Source: an uncultured Oscillibacter sp.
GTDB lineage: Bacteria > Bacillota > Clostridia > Oscillospirales > Oscillospiraceae
NCBI GenBank assembly: GCA_946530565.1
Contig: CAMNAE010000072.1
Location: forward strand, 1 to 7,466
DNA length: 7,466 bases
Direction: 5' to 3'
Below, piece after piece: positions 1 through 4,984 of this stretch. A program made the translations under genes and the position numbers. Numbering within the stretch: position 1 is the first letter of the stretch; the number at the start of each line of letters is the position of its first letter. Under the pieces are notes generated by a model, which saw nothing but the letters and a program-made list of their open reading frames with translations, was not told the origin of the DNA and did not search any database.

Positions 1-689
1 GACAGGTCACGGCGAAGAAGCTTCTGCAACTTCTTATCCATGCCCCAGCTTGGCGCGCTGCCGGAGCGGATCGCCGCGAACAGCTTATCGAGGTCGAGCC
101 CGGCCTTCGTGGCAAAGGCAGCCGCCTCACCGAGAATGCACAGATGCACACCGACCATCATGTTGTTGCAGATCTTGCAGATATCGCCGGCGCCGGGGCC
201 GCCGATATAGGTGACCGGGGAGCCCATCATCTCGAGGAAGGGTCTGACGGCCTCGAAGTCGGCCTCGTTGCCGCCGCACATGATCGTGAGCGTGCCGCCC
301 TCAGCGCCCGTCTGTCCGCCGCTCACGGGAGCGTCGACCAGCGGGAAGCCGGCAGCGGCAGCCTTTTCGTGCATTTCACGGATCATGAACGGAGAGGACG
401 CACCCATATCGACGATATAGGTGCCCTTCTTCGCGTGCGCCATGATCCCCTCGATCGTCGCGCGGACGAGGTCGTTCGTGGGCAGGCAGAAGAAGATCGC
501 GTCGCAGGCGGCGTAGAGCTCTTCCGCAGAAGAAGCGGGATGGCCACCGTGCGAGGCAAAGCGCTCGAGGCAGGCCGGAACGGGGTCATAACCCCAGACC
601 GTCACCTCAGGCGGGCACTTTTTGATGAGATTCGAGGTCATGCCGTTGCCCATAACGCCAAGGCCGAGATAACCGATATTCTTGATCAT
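1..689 (-). CDS. Beta-hydroxyacid dehydrogenase, 3-hydroxyisobutyrate dehydrogenase / 2-hydroxy-3-oxopropionate reductase family (3' end outside window)
   Basis: A cytosolic dehydrogenase that would interconvert a short beta-hydroxyacid (such as 3-hydroxyisobutyrate or glycerate) and its semialdehyde with NAD(P). I translated 229 residues; family members are about 290-300, so the C-terminal part of the helical domain lies beyond the left edge. Visible signatures are the Rossmann loop GLGVMGNGM (residues 9-17), the substrate-binding DAPVSGG (119-125), and GDICKICNN (168-176) with the expected catalytic lysine K172. Asp35 at the end of the second beta strand (VWGYDP) is where family members preferring NAD carry an acid, so NAD is the likelier cofactor (inference). 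The ATG at 689 is preceded by AAAGGA about 10 nt upstream. The gene follows dctM by 107 bp on the same strand with no promoter that I recognise, so it probably belongs to the TRAP operon. The exact substrate within the family cannot be decided. Confidence 0.88.
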   Translation of the reverse strand, partial: MIKNIGYLGLGVMGNGMTSNLIKKCPPEVTVWGYDPVPACLERFASHGGHPASSAEELYAACDAIFFCLPTNDLVRATIEGIMAHAKKGTYIVDMGASSPFMIREMHEKAAAAGFPLVDAPVSGGQTGAEGGTLTIMCGGNEADFEAVRPFLEMMGSPVTYIGGPGAGDICKICNNMMVGVHLCILGEAAAFATKAGLDLDKLFAAIRSGSAPSWGMDKKLQKLLRRDL

Positions 690-750
690 GATCGTTCAAT
701 CCTTTCGCGTGCAGCCATGCACGCAGAAAATAAATGATGATAATGTTCTT

Positions 751-779
751 ACAGCGCCTCCCTCAGCAGGAGACGCTGT
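751..779 (-). other. Stem-loop between dctM and the dehydrogenase gene
   Basis: On the transcribed minus strand an 11-bp stem forms from ACAGCGTCTCC and GGAGGCGCTGT, with one U-G pair and a 7-nt loop. It begins 18 nt after the dctM stop codon. No run of T follows, so it is a poor intrinsic terminator. It may be an mRNA-stabilising or partial attenuating element within the operon. A further AGCGCTGT at 788-795 could compete for pairing with the ACAGCGC arm at 751-757. Confidence 0.4.
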
Positions 780-796
780 ATAGAGAAAGCGCTGTA

Positions 797-2074
797 TCAG
801 CCCATCATATTGGGCAGGAACAGCGTGATCGGCGGGATGTAGGTGATGATCGCAAGACCGATGATGCCGGCGATCAAGAAGGGCACGATTTTCCTGATGA
901 CTTCGCCTGCCGGGAGATCCGCGATCTTCGCACCGACATAGAGGTTGATACCGACCGGCGGGGTGATCAGACCGATGGCCAGGTTGACGGTGACGAACAC
1001 GCCGAAGTGGACGAGATCGACGCCGACCGCGCGGACGACCGGGAGCATGATCGGGATCAGGATGTAGAACGCGGAGTTCGCGTCGAGGAAGCAGCCCGCG
1101 ATCAGGAAGATGATGTTGATGAGGATCAGCAGGACATACTTGTTGCTCGAGATGTCAAGCATAGCCTGAGAGAGGTTCTCGGCCAGGTGGCTCGTGGAGA
1201 GGATGTAGGCGAACACGGCCGCGGACGCGATGATGTAGAGCACCGTGCCCGAGGAGACCGCGGCGTCCACGAAGAGCTGCCAGAGCTGCTTGACCTTGAT
1301 CTCACGATAGATGAAGATACCGACGATCAGGCCGTAGACGACGGCCACGCCGGCGGCCTCGGTCGGGGTGAAGATGCCGCCGTAGATACCGCCGAGGATG
1401 ATGACCGGCATCATGAGGCCCCAGACGGCGTCCTTGAACGCATCCCAGCGCTCCTTGCCGGTGGCCTTCGGATGGTTGACGATGTTGTGGTTATTGCGGG
1501 AGGCAAAGGCTGCCGCATAGAAGTAGCACACGCCCACGATGATGCCGGGGATCATGCCGCCCATGAAGAGCTTGCCGACGGAGACGTCGGAAATGGAGGC
1601 GTACACGACGTAGGCGATGGAGGGCGGGATGACGATGCCGATCGCGCCGGAGGCGGAGATCAGAGCGGTCGAGAGGCCCTTGTCATAGCCGGCAGCCGCG
1701 AGCGCGGGGACCAGCACGCCGCCGAGCGCCGCCACGGACGCAGGGCCGGAGCCGGAGATCGCGGCGAAGAAGCAGGCCACGACGACGACGACAGCGAGCA
1801 GGCCGTTCTTGCGGTGGCCGATGCACACGTCGGCAAAGCGGATGAGGCGCTTGGAGATGCCGGCGTAGTCCATGATGGAGCCCGCCAAAATGAAGAACGG
1901 GATCGCGAGCAGTGCGAACTTATTGATCGCCGTAAACACGGTGCTCGGGAAGTTGCCGAAGCTGAAGTTCAGATACTTAAGGCCGATCAGCGTGGAGAGG
2001 CCGAGAGAGACCGCGATGGGGACGTTCAGGAAGACGAGGATGAAGAAGACGCCGAACAAAACAGGACCGATCAT
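797..2074 (-). CDS. dctM: TRAP transporter large permease subunit (DctM family)
   Basis: The 425-residue protein is the ion-coupled translocation subunit of a tripartite ATP-independent periplasmic-type (TRAP) transporter and sits in the cytoplasmic membrane. It is hydrophobic throughout, with roughly a dozen membrane segments, which is normal length and topology for DctM. Characteristic sequences are AISGSGPASVAALG (105-118), the GIVIPPSIAYVVY hairpin (146-158) and its second-repeat counterpart GLITPPVGINLYV (368-380); the two PP-containing hairpins match the inverted-repeat fold of the family. The ATG at 2074 has an excellent AAAGGAGGG site (2084-2092) 9 nt upstream. It overlaps the dctQ stop as ATGA, so translation of the two membrane subunits is probably coupled. 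No frameshift or missing region is seen. The protein does not reveal the substrate; that is set by DctP. Confidence 0.95.
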   Translation of the reverse strand: MIGPVLFGVFFILVFLNVPIAVSLGLSTLIGLKYLNFSFGNFPSTVFTAINKFALLAIPFFILAGSIMDYAGISKRLIRFADVCIGHRKNGLLAVVVVVACFFAAISGSGPASVAALGGVLVPALAAAGYDKGLSTALISASGAIGIVIPPSIAYVVYASISDVSVGKLFMGGMIPGIIVGVCYFYAAAFASRNNHNIVNHPKATGKERWDAFKDAVWGLMMPVIILGGIYGGIFTPTEAAGVAVVYGLIVGIFIYREIKVKQLWQLFVDAAVSSGTVLYIIASAAVFAYILSTSHLAENLSQAMLDISSNKYVLLILINIIFLIAGCFLDANSAFYILIPIMLPVVRAVGVDLVHFGVFVTVNLAIGLITPPVGINLYVGAKIADLPAGEVIRKIVPFLIAGIIGLAIITYIPPITLFLPNMMG

Positions 2075-2571
2075 TTCGCCTCACCCTCCTTTCGATATTC
2101 AATGCAGGTCTTGATGCCGTATTCCAACGCACGGAGCAGCATCAGGATCGCACCGATCGGGATCGAGAGCGACTGCACGGGCGTGGGCATCTGCAGAGAC
2201 GGAGTCTTGGAATTGAGCATGATCTGCTTGTTGACCATGTCAAAGCCATAGTAGATCAGGATCGCGAGGAACACGACCGAGCAAATCGTCGCAAAGAGGA
2301 CGAACCAGACCTGGTTCTTCTTGCTGAAGCGGTCCTGAATAAAGCTCATGTTCATGTGGGCGCCGCGCTTATAGGCGACGGCCGCGCCGATCATCGAGCA
2401 CCAGACGAAGCCGGTGATCGTGATCTCTTCGGTGAAGGAGATCGAGCTGTGGAGCACATAGCGGCTCAGGATGTTGGCGAAGTTCATCACCGTCATGATG
2501 ACGAGCGACAAAATGCACAGCCCCTCCTCTATATAGTCATACGCCAGGAGTATGGGGTTTCTTGATTTCAA
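2071..2571 (-). CDS. dctQ: TRAP transporter small permease subunit (DctQ family), TTG start
   Basis: The 166-residue protein is the small membrane subunit that joins DctM and helps receive the substrate-loaded binding protein. Four hydrophobic segments lie at about residues 17-38, 46-64, 84-107 and 126-147. The family signature NILSRYVL...FTEEIT spans residues 32-49, with the conserved Arg36 and paired glutamates. The start codon is TTG at 2571. The first in-frame ATG falls at residue 26, inside the first membrane helix, and is too late, whereas GGGAGGG lies 7 nt before the TTG. The upstream ATG near 2592 is out of frame and runs into a stop. The stop codon overlaps the dctM start by four bases. 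The gene lies 130 bp after dctP. Confidence 0.92.
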   Translation of the reverse strand: MKSRNPILLAYDYIEEGLCILSLVIMTVMNFANILSRYVLHSSISFTEEITITGFVWCSMIGAAVAYKRGAHMNMSFIQDRFSKKNQVWFVLFATICSVVFLAILIYYGFDMVNKQIMLNSKTPSLQMPTPVQSLSIPIGAILMLLRALEYGIKTCIEYRKEGEAK

Positions 2572-2578
2572 GGTAATT

Positions 2579-2585
2579 CCCTCCC
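2579..2585 (-). promoter_or_regulatory. Ribosome binding site that fixes the TTG start of dctQ
   Basis: GGGAGGG on the minus strand is followed by the 7-nt spacer AATTACC and then TTG. The strength and spacing of this site are the main reason for choosing the TTG over the internal ATG codons. Confidence 0.75.
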
Positions 2586-2634
2586 AAACATGGAGTCAAA
2601 CCTAAGCGTTAAATCCGCTTAACGGTTCGAAGAA

Positions 2635-2668
2635 GGCGTGCGGCAGGGCTTGCTGCCTGCCGCACGCC
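2635..2668 (-). other. GC-rich stem-loop between dctP and dctQ (attenuator or partial terminator)
   Basis: The arms GGCGTGCGGCAGG (2635-2647) and CCTGCCGCACGCC (2656-2668) are perfect inverted repeats of 13 bp with an 8-nt loop. On the transcribed strand the stem is followed by TTCTTCG, a weak T-rich stretch rather than a clear U-tract. The position, after the binding-protein gene and before the membrane subunits, is where TRAP and ABC operons often carry a stem that stops some transcripts or protects the upstream mRNA. I infer higher DctP than DctQM levels. Confidence 0.6.
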
Positions 2669-2701
2669 CAGATGGTTTATGCGGTTAGATGAGACTTAAA
2701 A

Positions 2702-3799
2702 TCAGCCTTCATAGCCGAACGCACGATAGAGATCCTCGCCGATCTGATCGCGGAACTCGTCGTACACGGGAGCGCAGAGCTCCTGGAACGCCTTGATCTC
2801 CTCGTCGGTCAGGTCGTTGATCTCCATGCCGCCGTCCTCGAACTCCTTGCGGATCGAGGCGTCGGAAGCACGGGAGGTCTCGATCTCAGCCTGGCAGGCC
2901 ACCTTCGCGGCCTCGGTGAAGATCTGCTTGTCCTCATCGCTCAGGCTGTTCCAAAGCTTGGTGGAGCAGGACAGAGCGGTGGCGTCATAGGAGTAGTTCC
3001 AAACGGTGCAGTACTTCTGGACTTCCTGGATCTGCGCGGACTTGATGGTGGCCCAGGGGTTCTCCTCGCCATCAGCGGTGCCCTGCTGCAGAGCGGTGTA
3101 GACCTCGGAGAAGCTCATGTTGATCGGGTCAGCGCCGAGCTTCTGGAAGAGGGAGATGTACATGTTGTTGGGCGGGATGCGGATCTTGAGGTTCTTCATG
3201 TCCTCAGGGGTGTGGATCGGGCGGACATTGTTGGTGAGCTGACGGAAGCCGTTCTCACCGAAAGCCAGCACGTGCGCACCCTTCGCCTCAAGCAGCTCAG
3301 CCATGGCCTTGCCGCCCGGGCCGTCGTTGAAGATGATGCGGTCAACGTCGTCATAGCTGGTGAAGATCCAGGGCATGGTCATCACGAACAGCTTGGGCTC
3401 AAAGCCGGTCGCGTTCATGACAGAGCGGAAGTCCAGGTCGACCTCACCGGTCATGACCTGCTCCCAGCCCTTCTGCAGATCGCCGCCGGAGAGCTGATCG
3501 CTGTAATAAATGGAGATGATGTAACGGCCGTTGGTGTTCTTTTCGACCTCTTCCTTAAACTTTTCGGTCGCGACAGACCACATGGCGCCCGCGGCCTGGG
3601 TGTTGGCCATCTTGAGCTCAATGGGCTTCACATCGCTGGAGGAGGAAGAGCCGGAGCTGGAGCTGGAGCTGCTGGAGCCGGAGCTGGCAGCGGGAGCAGA
3701 GCTGCCGGAGGAACTGCCGGAGCTCGAAGAGCCGCCGCAGCCCGCGAGAAGCGCTGCCGTCATGACTGCTACCAGTGCAAGAGAGAGAAGTTTCTTCAT
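2702..3799 (-). CDS. dctP: TRAP transporter substrate-binding lipoprotein (DctP family)
   Basis: The 365-residue protein is an extracytoplasmic solute receptor that captures an organic acid and delivers it to DctQM. A lipoprotein signal peptide (MKKLLSLALVAVMTAALLAGC) has lipobox LAGC with the lipidated Cys at residue 21. A Gly/Ser linker fills residues 22-55, then the DctP fold follows. Family landmarks are GFRQLTNNVRPIHTPEDMK (184-202), KIRIP with Arg207, the arginine that in this family usually pairs with the substrate carboxylate, and SEVYTALQQGTADGEENPW (231-249). These point to a carboxylate substrate, but not to which one. The ATG at 3799 follows AAAGGA by 8 nt. It is the first gene after the promoter at 3970-3999, with a leader of about 160 nt. 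Membrane anchoring by lipid fits a Gram-positive cell envelope. Confidence 0.95.
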   Translation of the reverse strand: MKKLLSLALVAVMTAALLAGCGGSSSSGSSSGSSAPAASSGSSSSSSSSGSSSSSDVKPIELKMANTQAAGAMWSVATEKFKEEVEKNTNGRYIISIYYSDQLSGGDLQKGWEQVMTGEVDLDFRSVMNATGFEPKLFVMTMPWIFTSYDDVDRIIFNDGPGGKAMAELLEAKGAHVLAFGENGFRQLTNNVRPIHTPEDMKNLKIRIPPNNMYISLFQKLGADPINMSFSEVYTALQQGTADGEENPWATIKSAQIQEVQKYCTVWNYSYDATALSCSTKLWNSLSDEDKQIFTEAAKVACQAEIETSRASDASIRKEFEDGGMEINDLTDEEIKAFQELCAPVYDEFRDQIGEDLYRAFGYEG

Positions 3800-3859
3800 A
3801 CGATTCGTCCTTTCTTTTTTCTTTTTGACTGCCGCCTCGGCGCCGCTCGCTCTGCCCCG

Positions 3860-3884
3860 CCCCGTGCAGCCGGCACTGCCGGGG
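3860..3884 (-). other. Stem-loop in the dctP leader
   Basis: CCCCG (3860-3864) pairs with CGGGG (3880-3884) and GCAG (3866-3869) with CTGC (3876-3879), leaving one bulged base and a 6-nt loop: nine GC-rich pairs midway in the dctP 5' leader. No T-run follows on the transcribed strand, so it is not an intrinsic terminator. It could stabilise the mRNA or simply be a structured leader. I do not recognise a known riboswitch. Confidence 0.4.
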
Positions 3885-3948
3885 AAAAGCGTCGCTCGCT
3901 TTGCTTTGGAAACAATCTATGACCGGACCACCCGAATTTGTTCGGTAT

Positions 3949-3961
3949 TTGGTCTGACCAA
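3949..3961. promoter_or_regulatory. GntR-type operator palindrome at the dctP transcription start
   Basis: TTGGTCTGACCAA is a perfect 13-bp palindrome. It fits the half-site pattern TTGGT-N3-ACCAA known for PdhR and TGGTC-N-GACCA known for FadR, both members of the GntR/FCD group encoded next door. It begins 8 bp downstream of the dctP -10 element and so covers the predicted +1, the classic place for a repressor that blocks the polymerase. A degenerate site with tandem GGTC half-sites (TGGTCCGGTCA on the minus strand) lies at 3920-3930, 19 bp further downstream, and may be an auxiliary site. Confidence 0.7.
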
Positions 3962-3969
3962 CTTAGGGT

Positions 3970-3999
3970 ATTGTAGCATTTCCACTAACAAACTGTCAA
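3970..3999 (-). promoter_or_regulatory. Promoter of the dctPQM operon
   Basis: On the minus strand, -35 TTGACA (3999-3994) matches the consensus perfectly. After 18 bp comes the -10 TACAAT (3975-3970), preceded by TGC as an extended -10. The predicted start is near 3963, giving a leader of about 160 nt before dctP. The surrounding DNA is AT-rich, unlike the coding regions. Confidence 0.8.
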
Positions 4000-4062
4000 G
4001 CAAAAAACACATAGTAGTTGAATTAACAAGCCAAATTTAGCGGAATGCCAAAAGAACGGCAG

Positions 4063-4080
4063 GCGCTTTTGTGCGCTTTT
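4063..4080. repeat. Short tandem GCGCTTTT repeat downstream of the regulator gene
   Basis: GCGCTTTT occurs at 4063-4070 and again at 4073-4080, with the related GCCGCTTTT at 4121-4129. The 4000-4153 stretch between the regulator and the dctP promoter is AT-rich and contains several A/T runs. I find no convincing GC stem followed by T-run for the regulator transcript here, so read-through into dctP is possible. No function is assigned to the repeat. Confidence 0.3.
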
Positions 4081-4153
4081 ACAGAAAAAAACAGAGAGCC
4101 TGATGGAAAAAAATAGTTTTGCCGCTTTTATCCATCCAGTGACACCGGCCTCA

Positions 4154-4864
4154 TCATACTGCCTCGTCCGTCGCGAGCTTCGCAGCCTCACGCTGGAAAG
4201 AGCGCACGAGCTCGACATGGTGGGCGATCTCCTCGCTCGCCGTGGCGCGGTCGCGGGCGCAGATCGCCTCGTAGATGCGGCGGTGAGAGTTATACGTACG
4301 CAGATAGTAATTGGGGAGCCGTGAGTACTGCAGCCGCACGTCGCGGATGATCGTCTTGAAAAGCTCCATCATGACGATGAACATCGAGTTGTGGCTCGCA
4401 CGCGCGAGCTCCATGTGGAAATCAACATCGGCCTCGTCGTCATAGAGATCGTCGCGCAGACGGTCGAGCGCGTCACGGATGCGGTCGAGATCCTCGCGCG
4501 TGGCGCGGTCACAGGCAAGCGATACGATCGCCGTCTCATTGACGCGGCGGAACTCGATCACGTCGTCCTGCACCTCGAAGGCGCTCGAGAACTGCACGAT
4601 GCCCATCGCGCGGCGGAGATACGACGCGTCGCGCACGATGATCTTGCGGTTGCCCCGGTTTTCGAGCACGCCGAGAAACGACAATATCGCGAGGCACTCG
4701 CGAAGCGGCGCACGGCTGACGCCCAGAGCCGCCGCGAAATCACGTTCGGAGGGGAGTTCCTCCCCCACCCGCAGCTTTCCGGAATCCAGCCCCTCTTCGA
4801 TCGCGTGCATCACGAGCTCGGAAATCTTGGGCTGCGGCGGCAGCTCGATGTGATTCAGTTCCAT
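4154..4864 (-). CDS. GntR-family transcriptional regulator, FadR/FCD subfamily
   Basis: The 236-residue protein is a DNA-binding regulator with an N-terminal winged helix and a C-terminal FCD ligand domain, probably acting as a dimer. The DNA-binding part (about 12-78) contains GKLRVGEELPSERDFAAALG, then VSRAPLRECLAIL and the wing ENRGNRKIIV. The FCD domain (about 95-225) keeps the metal or ligand set expected of the family: Asp146 and His150 (DVDFH), His194 (NSHRR) and His216 (AHHVE). Such domains typically sense organic acids. I chose the ATG at 4864, with GGGAGG 9 nt upstream. The longer reading from 4933 would start at a TTG inside the promoter and translate the palindrome. Adjacent and co-oriented with the TRAP operon, it is the likely controller of dctP through the 3949-3961 palindrome (inference). 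Confidence 0.92.
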   Translation of the reverse strand: MELNHIELPPQPKISELVMHAIEEGLDSGKLRVGEELPSERDFAAALGVSRAPLRECLAILSFLGVLENRGNRKIIVRDASYLRRAMGIVQFSSAFEVQDDVIEFRRVNETAIVSLACDRATREDLDRIRDALDRLRDDLYDDEADVDFHMELARASHNSMFIVMMELFKTIIRDVRLQYSRLPNYYLRTYNSHRRIYEAICARDRATASEEIAHHVELVRSFQREAAKLATDEAV

Positions 4865-4889
4865 GGGCTCCGCCCTCCCCGTTTTTCTT

Positions 4890-4910
4890 CTGTGCTTTAA
4901 TGTAGCACAG
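4890..4910. promoter_or_regulatory. Palindrome over the regulator promoter, candidate operator
   Basis: CTGTGCT-N7-AGCACAG is a perfect 7-bp inverted repeat whose centre coincides with the -10 element of the regulator gene. A protein bound here would block transcription, so autoregulation is plausible. The half-sites differ from those of the dctP operator, so a different regulator could be responsible. As RNA it would form only a short stem with a 7-nt loop and no T-run. Confidence 0.5.
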
Positions 4911-4927
4911 TCATTATGAAAATGCAA
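4899..4927 (-). promoter_or_regulatory. Promoter of the GntR regulator gene
   Basis: On the minus strand, -35 TTGCAT (4927-4922), a 17-bp spacer and -10 TACATT (4904-4899) preceded by TGC (extended -10). The predicted start is near 4892, leaving a leader of under 30 nt before the ATG at 4864. The -35 match is weak; the spacing and the extended -10 support the call. Confidence 0.55.
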
Positions 4928-4935
4928 CAACAAAA

Positions 4936-4961
4936 TGCCCGAAAACCGCGGTTTTCGGGCA
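4936..4961 (-). terminator. Intrinsic terminator of the citrate synthase gene
   Basis: A perfect 26-bp palindrome with arms TGCCCGAAAACCG / CGGTTTTCGGGCA can fold as an 11-bp stem with a CGCG loop. It begins 23 nt after the citrate synthase stop codon. On the transcribed strand it is followed by TTTTGTTGTTGCATTTT, a T-rich tail. On the other strand the stem is also followed by T-rich sequence, but no gene converges there. The tail runs directly into the -35 region of the regulator promoter. Confidence 0.85.
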
Positions 4962-4984
4962 CATGTTTTGTCATTATTTTGAAA

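Noticed and set aside
144..737. 197-residue plus-strand frame opposite the dehydrogenase
   Set aside because: The minus-strand reading shows GLGVMGNGM, DAPVSGG and the catalytic lysine, so the plus frame is a shadow.
734..2251. 505-residue open frame on the plus strand opposite dctM
   Set aside because: It is antisense to an unmistakable DctM/DctQ pair. Its product is an improbable Asp/Glu/Arg/His-rich low-complexity chain and it lacks a ribosome site; it is an artefact of GC-rich codon structure.
3932..3945. CCGAA-N4-TTCGG as a possible LexA box in the dctP leader
   Set aside because: The half-site spacing differs from the CGAAC-N4-GTTCG arrangement and no repair gene follows.
4070..4083. 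cre-like sequence TGTGCGCTTTTACA upstream of the dctP promoter
   Set aside because: Two mismatches fall in the core positions of the catabolite-control consensus, and it is part of the simple GCGCTTTT repeat.
4865..4933. N-terminal extension of the GntR regulator to a TTG at 4933
   Set aside because: The extension would translate the promoter and palindrome and has no ribosome site; the ATG at 4864 has a good one.
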